64,000 nt of DNA. Source: Meconema thalassinum (lineage: Eukaryota > Arthropoda > Insecta > Orthoptera > Tettigoniidae). This document shows, piece by piece, positions 43,075-56,089 of this stretch (positions are counted from its first letter, which is position 1; every line of letters begins with the position of its first letter). A model generated the notes under the pieces. The model was not told where the DNA came from. It did no database searches and saw only the letters and a program-made list of their open reading frames with translations. The position numbers were made by a program, and so were the translations under genes. The stretch covers positions 1,079,839,788-1,079,903,787 of the forward strand of contig OX336389.2 in NCBI GenBank assembly GCA_946902985.2, read 5' to 3'.

Positions 43075-43510
43075 TGTAAGACCACCACGAGCTCTAATCC
43101 ATGCTTGCAGATGACGAGACATACTGAGCACCAACGAATACAACGTGGTTTGGGGCAGATTCCCTCACTCTTGGAAAGCAGCTTCAATCAGTTGCTCTTT
43201 GTTTGTTGGAGGATTGGGAAGGTGCGAAATTGCTCTCTTGGGCTCTTTCCAGGCATGTTCATTACAGTTCATATCCGCAGAATAGGTAGGCCACTCCATT
43301 CTCTGTATGACATGCATCTGAAGGAACTGATTGACCACCCTAGCTCGATGGGCACGAGCATTATAGTCCACTAGTGTAAAGCCCTCACCCATTGTGGTAC
43401 AAATCCTGTAACGATGTTGTCAGTATACACCAGACCAGTCATGTTACCGTGGATAGGAATTAGAGGCGTACGTCGACCGAACATGATTCCACCCCAAAAC
43501 ATGACTGAAC
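43075..43510 (-). pseudogene. Tc1-like transposase relic, in hAT-like copy 1
   Basis: On the minus strand: SVMFWGGIMFGRRTPLIPIH, GNMTGLVYTDNIV, then a damaged stretch, then YNARAHRARVVNQFLQMHVI and MEWPTYSADMNCNEHAW, ending PNPPTNKEQLIEAAFQE. These are the second and third blocks of a Tc1/mariner DDE domain. The middle catalytic D (normally DNARPH) is Y here; the third residue E is kept. The N-terminal DNA-binding part is missing. Copy 1 has a deletion relative to copy 2 between VYTDN and the YNARAH block. Confidence 0.85.
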
Positions 43511-44269
43511 CTCATTGCTGTTGGTGGCTTTCCCGGATGGAGGGCTCGTGAAATCTCTTACCCACTCGGAGCATTCGAGTGTGGTGACGTAATGGTGATA
43601 GTGATTGTAATAGCGATCATAACTAACACATGTAATGTTCCTAGGAGTGTTGTTTACTTATAATTCATATAGTTTATACATTGGACTCCGCCCAGTCTTT
43701 GGGCAAATTCAAGTTGACCGCCTGAAGAGTTACAACCTACAGGTCTTTGTGGAAATTAGGCTAAACCGGAATAAAACAAAAATGTTCCTGTCCTAAATTG
43801 TAAACAGCCTTTCCAACAAAAATTGAACAAGATTCAAAAGCATTGCTGAAAACTCCTCGTTTTCTTTTCCTGAAACCCTTCCCAATGTGATTGATGTTTG
43901 TCCTTCCACTGTCACTGACTGTTATTTGGTTATTGTTAACATAAACAAGGAAGGACACGTATCTTTACGCAAAATTTATCTATTATAGATGCCTATACAT
44001 CATTCCGAAAATAAGCCTAACTCAACTTAAGCGATGACTTCTCATTTAAACAATTTTCAAAACTTATTTTCTTATCTCGTGTCTACTATCAGTTAATCGA
44101 TTTTCGGTTAATCGATTATTCGATTAATCGATTATTCGGTTAATCGATTAATCGGTTTTAAGGAGCTTCGATTAATCGATTAATCGTTTCCGATTAATTT
44201 CAAATTAATCGATTAATCGATTATTAATCGATTAATTGAAAATCGATTATTACCAGCTCTATTCTGATC

Positions 44270-44963
44270 TTAGGAAAGCTGCCTGATGATAATCCTCCCA
44301 CTCTGCATGTATCTGTAATTATTAGGGTCTTGGTTCGCGAAAATGGTCAGGGATCAGACCCGTAACCAGCCATAAAGGAGGTGGGGGACACCGGGTAATT
44401 TGAAAATAGATAGGGTATTCGTTTGGATTTATGCTGTGTGAATAATACGCAAACAAAGGAATGATGGTATGTTTTTCAGTGCGTTTTCTACTGCATTCTC
44501 AGCAAGCCTCAGCTCGTTCGGCAATGGCAATCTTTTTAAAAATCAAATATCTGGGAATCACCAGGTACCTCTTGATATAATATCTAGGAACCAATATGCT
44601 TTTACTAATCATCTCCAGTAAATTGCCAACCTGAACAATTTGCTGAAGTTTGTCCTAAAATGATGTTAAAGTGTGAGTTTTACTGTGTGTTATTTATCCA
44701 GGAGGGGCCCAGAATGTTTAGAAGGACACGTTTATCTGACCATTCTAGGTTGCGAGTCTATCTGGGACTTTAAATAAGCTACCTCATCAGCATATGTCTG
44801 GTCTGAGAGTAAAAGATTTGACCACCGATTGTCGTTGTGGGAGTGAGTTGAACCTTTCAACGTTGGCTTCAGAACCGTTAAATGCTATGCGAGTTAGTAT
44901 ATACAGCTATGGAGGTAGATTATTAGTCTCTAAATATCAGTCATACTGTGTTTATTTACTTAC
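44270..44963. other. Non-coding, probable intron DNA
   Basis: Nothing recognised between the hAT-like element and candidate exon B. If the gene model is right, this is the start of its intron on the minus strand. Confidence 0.4.
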
Positions 44964-45167
44964 ATTTTTCAACGTCGGTGTAGCAGCGGCTTCAACCTTC
45001 ATGCCATTTCGTACGTGAAAATACCCAATAATAATTACTATTGTGACGATGGTTATTGCTGATGAAACTATTACCGACATATAATCACATGTTGGCCTAC
45101 AACAGCAACATACCAACAGTTCTTCGTGTGAACAACCCGCAGTGATCGATGAGACAGGCAGTTGGAT
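44964..45167 (-). CDS. Candidate internal exon B (transmembrane segment)
   Basis: On the minus strand, acceptor CTTCTATGTTGCAG is followed by a 204-bp open stretch and donor AAT|GTAAGTAAAT. It is phase 0 at both ends. The 68 residues have a Cys-rich run (LLVCCCCRPTC), a 20-residue hydrophobic helix (VIVSSAITIVTIVIIIGY) and a short basic stretch (HVRNGMK), as in a single-pass membrane protein crossing into the cytoplasm. It differs from its surroundings in being open, evenly coded and bounded by splice consensus. I do not recognise the family. The palmitoylation-like Cys cluster is on the side expected to be outside, or the topology may be reversed. Confidence 0.55.
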
Positions 45168-45329
45168 CTGCAACATAGAAGTTATCCATTAATTCAATCT
45201 ATGAACGTCCTATTAAAACATTCAGCTCAAATGAATCTGTAGGCCATTATCAAGCCATTAAGATAATCAATTAATTATAAAACTCATTTGTAACTGAAGG
45301 TTCTGAAAATGATCGCTACCTAAGAGAAA

Positions 45330-45920
45330 CATAATTAATCAGTGACCCCCTAATGATACTGCACGCTGTGAGGCTTAAATAGACCAAAAATAAACTTAAC
45401 AAATGATTAACCCCACATGAGACTTCAAATTCTGAGGCTCATGAAGACCTAAAGAAAATGAATGATTCACCGAGCTCATATGTGACTGAATATTATAAGG
45501 CTTATGCAACTTAATGATTCATTGACCTCAATGATTCTGAAGCTAATGAAAACCTAAAGGAAAATAAAGCATTGACTCCAGGGAAGAGTGCAGTTCTGTC
45601 GCTGATTAAGAACTAAATGAAACTTAATGATTAATTGAGCTCACAGTATACTGCAAGTTTTGAGGTTATGGGGACCTAAATGAAACTTAATGATTCACTG
45701 AGCCCATGTTAGACTGCAATTTCTTGAGCTTATGGAGACGTAACTGAAACTTAAAGAATTGCCGAGCTCACATGAGACTGCACGTTTTTGAGCATTTAGC
45801 GACCTAAATGAAATTTAATGAAACATTGGTCTGAAATAAGACTTTAGGTTATGAGGCTTATTGATTACTTAAATTAAACAAGTATTCATTGAACTTCCAT
45901 AAGGTTGCAAGTTCTTGCTT
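45330..45920. repeat. Degenerate minisatellite of about 70-77 bp
   Basis: About eight units of CCTAAATGAAACTTAATGAT, TCACTGAGCTCACATGAGAC and TGCAAGTTTTGAGGCTTATG, strongly diverged. Confidence 0.75.
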
Positions 45921-46944
45921 TAAAATAATGACATTAAGTTCCCAAGCTATGAATTTTGTGGTGATTCACGTGAGATGAACGAATTCCTTCGTCGACTGGG
46001 CCAGTTTCAATTAGTCCACCTGGTATGAGAGACCACCCTCACCAATGCGGTACGGAGAGAGGGCACCTCAGTCCCATATTTCATATCGTCTCCTTCCAAA
46101 CGAAAACAAGGTAGTGGTCAGCCAAATGTTCAGTACCGTACCTAAGCTAAGTACCACGTAAACGGATGATCAAAATACTGCTAAATTTTGCAAAAACAAT
46201 CTGATAGGAAGCGTAAGTGGTTTAACTTTCAAGGTCATAAGCTGAGCAATTTCAAGATGAGGACTTCAGGAATCTTTCAAACATTGCTGCCCTCAACTCT
46301 TGCTCAAATGTGCCAAGGCTCAATATTAGTTGGTAAACAGGGAGAATTATGTAAGGAATCTATAAGTATGTCGCCCAAGTGATTACTTTATCAGATTGTT
46401 GCACAAAGCCACCATCTCGAAATTACAGAATATAATAATAAAATCTCACAACAATTTAGAGCTACAACAGCGACATTTCACAGCAAGGTAGAACTGTACC
46501 CGTTGGTCATGTAAACTGTTTGATACTTTTGTTATTTCTGTAACTAAAATTAAATTGACATTATACTGATGAGATAATGACGAGCGGGACTTGAGATTTT
46601 TGAAACAATTCAATTGACTATTATTATTATAGGTGTTATTATTAATAATAATATTAACAATGGAAAACCCACACGTAAAATAAATGTGGAGGTAGTTAAT
46701 TAAATATTTCATCTATTTTTTTCTTTCAACTTAAACTTTTAAAAAGGAATTTGAGCTTCATCCATGACTTTTTTGTTACAATAGTAAAAGATCAGATTTA
46801 TTACCTCCAACTGTGGATTTATTTAAATAAGATCTACGAATTTGCTGAAAGCAAACACGTAATATTAGAAATCTGAGAGGAAAGTTTTCAGGACAGTGGC
46901 ATAGGATGTTTTCATTTTTCAGGAGTGTTTTCAGTAAAAGGAGA
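45921..46944. other. Non-coding, nothing recognised
   Basis: AT-rich; ATT-type simple sequence at 46618-46665. No gene recognised. Confidence 0.4.
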
Positions 46945-47232
46945 CTGCGTTGCTCTGTCGGTGGTGGCGGTATGCTTCTAACTGGAAGGGAGTGGGTTCG
47001 ATCCCCACCCAGGTAGGGGATTTTAGAAACAGAACTACCACCTGTAGTAACGCAAATATTCCTAGGGTTCACTCAGCCTACACTTAAAATAAGTGCCAGG
47101 GCAATTCCTGGAAGCAAAGGCGGCCGAGCGCGGAGCTGACAATTCCATCCCATCCAGCGCCGAGTTGCCGATACCCATCTACATTCCTGATATGCCCGAA
47201 GTGGTAGTTCTCCTGTCCCTGGAGTAGTTCAA
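46945..47232 (+). mobile_element. tRNA-derived SINE (another family)
   Basis: Head TTGCTCTGTCGGTGGTGGCG with B-box GTGGGTTCGATCCCCAC. The body has GGGTTCACTCAGCCTACAC, GGGCAATTCCTGGAAGCAAA and GGCGGCCGAGCGCGGAGC. Confidence 0.75.
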
Positions 47233-49507
47233 AATATGCACATGTTTCGTCAGTATTGGAATGTGGTTGGTAGCCGGTGCTTTGTTTTTCTCAAATTGTG
47301 GAGCGGACGGGTACCGCATGAACTTGACATGTACGGTACTGAAGTTTCAAATTCATTATAGGCCTATGATTTCGAATTGCGTTCATGCATTTGTAGACTC
47401 CATTAGTGCGACGAATTTCACGCCGAATAGTCTAAGTTCATATATAGTGTACCGTCTCGATAATAAAGAAAGCTTTCCAGTCGGTCAACACAAATTTTGT
47501 GCCCTGTTACATTAGGCGGCAAAACAAGTATTTATATCTCCTAACATGAAAAACATTACATAAGATATTTATCACGAAATAACACGCTTTTATGTACACA
47601 ATGTTTTATTTATTAGAACTAGGCAACACTTCAAGTCTCGAGTAACGAATATTCATAAAAATATTCATCAAATTAGAATCCACGGCTTTCCACAGTAAAA
47701 ACTCAGTTTATTTTTAAGGTAATAAAGCTAGTAACTGATATCAACTTCTAGGCGTTATATGATGTTATGCATATCTTTTGAGATAGAATTTATACCTCAT
47801 TATATATAATACGGAATAGCGAGATATATATTAGATTGATGTAAACTATGTTTTACATGCTTCGAGAAACTACATACATTATTGAGAAATACAGCGAAAA
47901 CAGTCCTACTGCACTTAATTATTGTTGCACAATAGCGCTTCATATACGAGATTCCTGAGCTCTTATGCTAACTTCAATCTGCCTAAGCGCACTGCAGATA
48001 CTATTATTGGTCTTTGAGCATTCATAAATAGTTGTAACCATAGTTTTAAGGCTTTTAGTAAATTTTCGAGATTCGATGTCTCCTGTGCGTCACCGTATTG
48101 GACCCGTCATGTCGTTATGTGCTACTCCATTATCGGATTTGTAATCAGCGACCTCAAAAACACTTACTGTACATAAGAGTTGGTAATTGAATTCATAATC
48201 GTTTGAAGATTTGTCCCCAATTTTTGTGATTTGGTTGCACGTGTGTCGTTGGTATTCGAACCCACCCGTATCCCGTCTTCTGAGTAGCTTGCACCCATGC
48301 TAACGCAGTCAGTAAATTCACACGTTTTAAGGACGTGCCAAAGAAAAGAAAATATTTCAGTGAAACTACTTTACCCAGAAATGTTGTACATATGGTACTC
48401 GATAACTACACCTAACTTAGTTTTAGAAATGCAAATCAAAAATCCACCATTGAGCACCATTACATACTGCAAGGACTGGACATACGGTCTTCGTCAATGT
48501 GGCAAAGTACCATTTTAACCCAATGCTAGAAACAAGGGAAAAACGTCAAGAAAACTCAGCGCCCACTCTCATAATTTTACAGAAAATCCTACATGAGCAA
48601 TGTTAAACTTAAGAATACTGACTACAGCTTAAAGTCTCAGTGTTTGAAGGAACGTCTCGCAATAATTCCATATAGTCTACTTATAACGTCAGCATTTGCC
48701 GACGAACAGGTTGTATTAAGGCTAGATATACCTTAATCAGACGAATTACTGTATAAATTACTTCATTATCCACCACACTACATTTACCCAGTCAGTCATT
48801 TCACTGTTTCTAATTCAACTATAAACTTGTACAACGTCAATGCTTTTAGGATTGAGGAAGTGGAAAGACAGCTAAGCACACAAAAGTACGGAATTTATCG
48901 GCCTCACGTCTACTGTCCTTTCAAGAATTTTGTATCACCGTGACTGGTAAGTACAGAGCTAGCACGGTTATTCATTCTATGGTATGAAGAGGTTGGCTTT
49001 AGGCTCCTATCGAACAAACAGTATGGCGAATTTATGTAGTTTTAGTGGCCCATGGGCTTGGAAGACAGAGCTTCACATTGGAATTCATCACTAGACCTTA
49101 TTCCTCACACGAACGATTCAAATATTCCATGCTGTGGTAAAAAGTGTTTGAGCCCAACCAAATTACTTCAAGTGATAACAAGCTTCAGAGCAAATATGTA
49201 CCACGGTTGACTCTCGATGGGGATGGAGAGTGTCAAAATTTAATATTAGCCTATTTCTTATCGTTACTGATTAATTAATGGATTTAAAGCTGTTTATGGT
49301 GGCATTTTTGGGGTCACACTCTCTCGCTAAAACATTGAGAGGGACGCTTCCCCTTCGTCCTTAAAACAATTCGCGCATGTTTTTTTGGTGCGTTTAAGAC
49401 CAACAAATGGTCCGTTGATTGTATTTAACATGCTTCAATTACTTCGTTAAATAATATGGCACTGATATGTGTAGATCAGGAAAGTTATTAATGGCTAGAA
49501 GTCTTAC
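47233..49507. other. 2.3 kb non-coding, probable intron DNA
   Basis: No ORF with recognisable motifs and no repeat family seen. It lies between candidate exons A and B. Confidence 0.4.
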
Positions 49508-49711
49508 CTTATCTTCCAATATATTTTGTTTCCTTGCTGTAAAATATTGTGTAACAGTTGCATTGAGATAGACTTCTGGCTCTTCAGTCAGTCTCATCAT
49601 TATGCACAGGACAACATGGGTCCCGTTTGTGAAAGGAGTTGGTCCAACGTACACTACAGACCTGGCATCAATGAAACGACTCAATCCTTCCCCTACTCCC
49701 TCTAAAGAAAT
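49508..49711 (-). CDS. Candidate internal exon A (extracellular segment)
   Basis: On the minus strand, acceptor CTACTGTTTCTAATTTCAG is followed by a 204-bp open stretch and donor AAG|GTAAGACTT. It is phase 0 at both ends. The 68 residues include VVYVGPTPFTNGTHVVLCIM and EEPEVYLNATVTQYFTARK, with two N-glycosylation sequons (NGT, NAT), suggesting an extracellular fold. Strand-like alternation and the T-x-x-F pattern loosely recall a SEA-type or Ig-like module, but I cannot assign one. It lies 4.3 kb upstream of exon B in transcript order. Confidence 0.5.
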
Positions 49712-50149
49712 CTGAAATTAGAAACAGTAGAAGGGGAATTAATAATTTTGATCAGTATAGGTCTTAATACGAGTATATGAAAACCTATTGCAGCAACAAT
49801 ATTGCCATTATAAAGAGAACATCTAAAACTCTGTTACAGAACTGGGCTTTCATTTACAGGTTAATTGTAACATGAATATATCATGGTCCTAAAGACTATT
49901 TTAATTAATGGCGTATGGTAACAATAGACTGCAATTCCAACATCAAACCCAACAGTAATTTAGCAGAACATATTCACAGAAATTTCAGAGGAAGTTAGGG
50001 AAATATAAGTAAGCTAACAAATTATATCAAAAATATTATACTGGTATTCAAGAGTTTCCATTCTATTCCTTTCTATAGCATAACTGAAAACAATGACCAA
50101 TATAACTTACCACGTTAATACGCAAAGCCATGAAACCGGGCCTATCCAA
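49712..50149. other. Non-coding, nothing recognised
   Basis: AT-rich DNA upstream of exon A. Confidence 0.4.
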
Positions 50150-50422
50150 TCTGAGGAGAAGAGTGGGTTTGGAAACCACCATCGGCCGTCCTTGAAATGG
50201 ATTTTCCATGGTTTCCCATTTTCATCTCCAAAATAACAAGACAGTGCCATTCCATGATTCACAACCACCTCCTTTCCCAGTTTCATTACTTAAATCACTT
50301 ATTAATGCCGAGAGTTTGCGGCCAGGAAAGGCATTGGTCCACAAAAACAACTCGCCATGTTGAGACTCATTTCAAGATACCGTCTCAAGTACGGGAGTAA
50401 CAAGGGGCAGAAATACATACAG
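50150..50422 (+). mobile_element. SINE (family of 15816-16180), diverged
   Basis: CATCGGCCGTCCTTGAAATG, GGTTTCCCATTTTCATC, CACCTCCTTTCCCAGTTTC and GTACGGGAGTAACAAGGGGC match the full-length copy in order. A further short fragment of this family is at 50600-50700. Confidence 0.75.
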
Positions 50423-51059
50423 TATCTTGCAGGATTAAAAAAAAAACATGATAATTTCATTTTGGGGTCTGTTTGAAATAACAACTAATGAGTTTGAAAC
50501 ATCGTCAGAAGATCATATTAGAATTTGGTAGTCACGTCCTTTTTTCAAAGATACATTACATAAGAAATGAATGGATTTGAAAAAATACCACTATTTGAAA
50601 TGGTTTTCCATAGATTTTTATTTTTAGCTCCAGAATGGAAAGGCCATGCCATCTAATCCTCCACAGCCACTTCCTTGCCCAGTGTCCTCATTATAATATC
50701 ACGTATGTTCCCTTAAGAATATATAGGAAAATGAACATTTCGTCATGTGAGCTACGGTATCTGATGTTTGCAACACCATCCACTACCAGGTGACCCACCA
50801 TACACTGCCTTAATGTAAACTGCCGACCAGGGAGTCACATTGCAGAAAATAAACATATCATTTGTCACTCCGTAAGGACTGAAAACTACAGCCTATCAGA
50901 ATTAATTTTATTGTTTCTTGGACAGGAATTGTAATGTACAGTAGGTTTTATCTCTTCTCATTTAGTTTGAGAGTAGATCAACAGCATCGCCAGAAGCTGT
51001 AACCAATGGTGGCATGTGAGGGAAGATTAAATTCAGGGGGGAAGAGATTCAATGATTTT

Positions 51060-53250
51060 ACGTCATTATGTTAAACTACTTAAAAGACAGAAACAAGTAG
51101 TTCCGTGATGAACTAAATAGCATATTGTTATATATATTCTACGGTCTTTTCCATTTAGAAACTCTCAGGCCTATTGAATGGATTTTTCTTGCGATGCACT
51201 AGATAGTTTTTGGTGCACGAGCTACATTGCGATAAAGTGTAGACCAACAATTACAAACTTAAAACTCAATATCCAAACGCTATAGTCAATTCAGACGAGA
51301 AAAATAAACATAATATTTTAAGATAGCAAAATGGTCTTACTATGGTACAAGTGCTTACACTGCCTTAAATCAAAGTTTTCATCGTTACTCAAGATAGCTC
51401 ACGTCAACACACCTCCAGCAATGGAAAACATGTGTCCAAAGTTACAGGATGAGTGTTATATACAGTACAAGAATAAGTTTCAACACTAAGTAATTGAAGA
51501 AGTCGTATGCAAAGCAGCACACGTCCACCGAACACAGTTTTGAGAAAATAGTTTTTTAAAGTTATTTTGTTATTAAATGTATACAGGCTCGTGATTGTTT
51601 TCTTGCCAGTGCTAGAAATGACTCCCAGAAAGGTTGAGTGAGGGCATTGGTTTTGTATGGCCAATGACTTCTTCTAAATCAATATACTTGGACATTATTA
51701 TGTCATTATGAAACTTTCTATATTTATTAAGAAGAATAATTACCTTTAAAATAAGAAACAAAGATTCTGAGAAAAATACATTAAAATATTGTTATTTATG
51801 AACTTTTAATCAATGTCAGTGTCCCAAAGTTCACTGCCACTCTCTGTATTATCACTACTAAGGTTTCGGTACTTCTTGACCATCTCTTGGTACGATAACT
51901 GAAACTCACAAGAAATGCTGTCTTAATACTTCATAACGTATGTCTCTTGCTTTTGGCACTCTAGAGGTGCTGTTTAGCAAATGCCCTAATTTCTTTCGTA
52001 CAATTCTAAGGACTTCCGCATGGAAACTTATGTTGTTTTGGACTGAGCATAATACTTAGCCGTCAAAAGAGCTCTATTCCGGTCTCAAATCATTTACGGT
52101 CCAAAGTGGACTTGTGCGGTTTTGCATCTACCTTCTTCAATTGTGTGCCAGAATATTCAGTTCATAGTTCTGGTTTATCATCTTTTTGAAAGATCGGTTA
52201 AATAGAATAGGAGCAAGAGATTGGGCCTGATGACCACAATGTTACACCCTTGAAAACAGCACCACCACTAAAATGCAAAGTTACATACTAGAGTATTACA
52301 ACTTTCAGTATCGGCTAGTTATGAATCCTTCTTCTGTAACGTCTCACAGAAGTTAATTTTAAGAAACGTTCAATGCACGGCTTCTATAATTGATGAATAG
52401 TAAGGTTGAGATTTCACTGCGATTAGATAATGATTATTATAATGGTTCATTCTCTTCGATCGTTTGAATAGAATACGAGGAGCAAAATATGTGTTTTAAA
52501 ATTTCCAACTGATGGAATTTTTTAACCTGCCAATATACTAAGCACTTAATTAAGATTCTCTGTGCCAAGTTTCACCGCTGTCAGAAAAATAATTTTTAAT
52601 ATTAATTTTTGACATCCGTGTGGTTGCCATGGTGTTTCTGTGTTTATCAGGTTTTTGAAAGCTACATAAATGTACCTACATAATTACTTACATAATGTCT
52701 TCTATTATCGTGAAACAGTTCAGTTTAATTGCTGTAAACGTTCCGGAGATATTGAGAACCAGTGAAATATTTATTGTTTTATATGTAGAACATAGAGATA
52801 CAGTGTATAGCCTACTAGCAGATGGATATTATTATGCAGGTTCATTATACATACTTTCACTATGGTCACTTAATTAATACACAGACAATCAAACCGTGTT
52901 TTAAAATTTTGCACAGACGCCATTTTGAAGTTCTCATAAAATTGAACTAAATTAGACGCTAGTATATTACGTCTTGTATGAAGATTTGCCGTGTCAGGTT
53001 TCACTGCGCTCGGAGCAAAGCCCAGTTACATATTTAAATCTGGTGTGGCCGCCATGTTGGTTTTGTTCTCATCAGGTTTTGAAAGTTACATAGGTAAACC
53101 TATATTAATAGATTATATCAGGGTGGAGGTCAGATATACCTACATTCATACATACTCTAATTGTTTGTTCATAGATATACTACAGGTGTGTTTGACCGTT
53201 AAAAAGGGATCTCGTATATGTTGATATTTAATCTATAAGAGGATTACAAG
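51060..53250. repeat. Long dispersed non-coding repeat, copy 2
   Basis: Counterpart of 32050-34250, lacking the LINE insertion. It starts near CAAGTAGTTCCGTGATGAAC. It has internal diverged units with GCCATGTTGG(T)TTTGT and GGTTTTTGAAAG.TACAT. Confidence 0.7.
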
Positions 53251-53863
53251 GTGTACAAATAATGGGAACACAAACGCAAGGATAAGCTAAAATACTCGTA
53301 GTTTAATGCTATGTAATCACCTCAAAGAAAACGAAATATCATTTATTACAACTTGACAATTTAAGCCGGAGAAGGCATGCTTGCGTTTAAACAACACCCC
53401 TAACCCATCACAAAATTTTAATATTGAATACTTTATCATATACCTTACTTAATCAATACTTTAAATGTGGTCCGACACTTTAAATTCATCTGACAGCAAA
53501 TTTACAAGATATCAAATAAATTAAGATTCCACATGGGAATGTATTAATTTCAAAATGACTTAACCACAGCAAAATGTAAGAAATTTCAAAAACTAAGTTT
53601 CATTTTGTAAAGTATGCTTGTCCATGCAATCTTTATGTTAAATTTGGTTACTTATTGTTCTTTTGCATTAATATGATATCGTAAGTACTGATACCAATAT
53701 TATGATACTATATTAGATAGAGGAAAATTGATATCTATCCTAATTCAATCCACTTAAAATTTTCAAAGTATGATGCGACAAAACATGAATATTAAAGAGT
53801 ACTATTATACTGAATTATACTACATAAGCATCAAATTCGGATGTTATTTTTGTTATGGGCTTC
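53251..53863. other. AT-rich non-coding, nothing recognised
   Basis: Flank of the second hAT-like copy. Confidence 0.4.
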
Positions 53864-54077
53864 AAAGAAATTAGGGCTGTTACTTTTAATCGATTAATTT
53901 CAGATTTCGAATAATCGATTAATTATCGTAAATAACGATTAATCGATTCATCAATTAGTCGATTAATCGATTAATCGGTTTTCAGAAAAATCGATTAATC
54001 GGTTATTCGAATAATCGATTAATCGATTAATCGGTTTTTGATTTGTTTTGCCGATTAATCAATGTATTTCGCATTTT

Positions 54078-55484
54078 AGCCTACTTTTCACATTTTGCAA
54101 AAATGAGGAAAAAGTAGACTTATGAGATCGATCCGGGAAAATGTGTGTCTGTCTGTCTGTCTGTCTGTCCTTCTGTCTGTCGGTCTGTCTGGCTGTGTGT
54201 GTGTGTCCCCCTATCAACTCCTAAACGGCTGCAGCAATCAAAACCAAATTTAGTATGAGTAAAGATGTGCACCGGAATATCTCACGCCCATATTTGAAAA
54301 TGATGTCAGTGCTACCAACTGCTGAAAAAACGCACTAGAAATTTGAGCTCCATGTTGGATATCTTGCAAGGTATGCATGGGAGCTATTCCAAAATTGGCA
54401 CACATGTAGATAATACTATTTCAGTTTAATTTCCAGGAGGCCAACCATGACAGTGTTGCCAAAATAATTTTAAGCCTTCTGATAGGTCCAATGTTTAAAT
54501 GCATATAACTTCTACACTATCAATTGGATTTCAACCAAATTTTGTATGTAATATCTGTACATAAACAGATATGACTGAGCGTATTCTTAAGAGCCACCAG
54601 GGCTGCCAACTGTTAATAATTGCTCTCTTTATTTTTTTTATCCAAATACCAATATATCAGAAAGTATGCAAGCCAACAGCTTTAAACTATGCACACGTAT
54701 ATTCTGACATTTTAGATTAATTTCGAGTAACTTATATACGTCAGTTCTACCAACATGATTATAAGCCTGCTGATACGACCAATTTTTAAATACATGTAAC
54801 TTCTATACTATCAGTTGGATTTCAACCAAATTTCGTATGTGCTATGTGTACCATAACAGATATGACTATAAGTATTGTTAAGAGCAATCAGGGCTGCCAA
54901 CTGTTAATAAATGCTGTCTATATTTATTTTACACTAATATCAATATACCAGAAAGTATGCAAGCCAACAGCTCTATACTTAGCACACGTATAGCACCTGA
55001 CATTCTACATTAATTTGGAGTAATTAATACAAGGCAGTGCTGCCAACATGATTCTATGCCTGCTGATATGTCCAATTTTAAAATGCATGTAACTTCTATA
55101 CTAACAAATGGATTTCATCCAAAATTGGCACAACAAGATATCATAATATTTCAGATTATTTCTGACCAGCACACGCATGGTATTGTTGGCAACATGCTTT
55201 TACGCGTGCTGATAGATCCAGTGTCTAACTGCATGTAACGTCCTTTGGACTTCAACCAAATTTTGTATTCTGTACCTTAAGAGATTGAACTAAGAATATA
55301 TTCAGTCGCCAGGGTTGCCAACTGTAGTGCTCTATTAGGCGACATATACCAGGTATATTTTGAACTAATTAGATATTTCGATATTACCAACTTAATTTCG
55401 TTATTATTCTAGATAGGTTCATATACTGTAGAATAATCATTGGCATGAAAAGTAGGCTGTATAGTTCTTCACGGAACTTCTTGT
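54078..55484 (-). mobile_element. Non-coding element, about 1.4 kb, copy 2
   Basis: It starts AGCCTACTTTTCACATTTTG and ends GAACTTCTTG. Copy 1 of the hAT-like element has the empty site CGCATTTTTAACTACGC (37673-37689). It is the reverse complement of 19010-20435, including the TCTGTCTG run. Target duplication is at most 2-3 bp (TT or TTA) and ambiguous. Confidence 0.85.
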
Positions 55485-55595
55485 TAACTACGCTCTCACA
55501 GAATCAACCAACTATGACACAATTTGGTTTCTTAATGCAATCACTCGACATGGTTGGCTGGGGCAGTCCCATGATGGATGATGTTTTTGATTCTT

Positions 55596-55978
55596 TTAGG
55601 GGCTTTGCAACATCGTGGTCACGTATCCCCGCGTACTGGGGTGTGTTTAAGACTTGTCTGATAACATGTGTCACTGCGATGTCTCTACCAGTGTGTGTAT
55701 TTGAAATTCAGGTAGAATATGGGTAGGAACCGACCGTGGCCTTGAATTAGATACCATCCCGGCATTTGCCTGGAGTAGAAGTGAGAAACCATGGAAAATC
55801 ATTTCCAGGATGACTGAGGTAAGAATCAAAGCCTCGTCTTATCAGTTTTGCCTCACGAGGCTGAGTGTACGCGTTCCAGCCCCCACACCAGAATTAAATT
55901 TCTTGGCAGAGCCGGGAATCGAACCCAAACCTCTGTGGTGACAGCTATGAATGCTAGCCACTGCTCAACGCCTGCTTT
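55596..55978 (-). mobile_element. SINE carried inside hAT-like copy 2
   Basis: Counterpart of 37791-38171 at the same internal position. Confidence 0.8.
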
Positions 55979-56089
55979 GAGGTTTCATTTAACTTCACTC
56001 CAAGGATTACCGTGTTGGGAGCCCTTTTTCAGGCTTGCCTTAGAAATCAAAATTTGTTCGCTAATCCTGAAAAAATACTACATGATGTT

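Larger units (their letters stand above)
37462..44261. mobile_element. hAT-like composite element, copy 1 (6.8 kb)
   Basis: TTCTGATC at 37454-37461 is exactly repeated at 44262-44269. The ends are TAGGGCTGTTACTTTTAATC and, inverted, TAGAGCTGGTAATAATCGAT. TAGNG starts and 8-bp duplications are hAT traits. Dense TCGATTAATCG words fill the first 200 and last 170 bp. Inside are a SINE, an inverted hammerhead-like pair, a Tc1-like relic and two later LTR-type insertions (39177-41482 and 41867-42775). No hAT transposase is present, so movement must have been in trans. Without the insertions the body is about 3.58 kb, matching copy 2. Confidence 0.9.

Noticed and set aside
43165..43392. Independent small host gene (75 codons, minus)
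   Set aside because: It is the C-terminal part of a Tc1-like transposase relic, repeated at 57671-57997.
44794..45018. 74-codon plus-strand frame
   Set aside because: It overlaps the splice-bounded minus-strand exon B, which is better supported.
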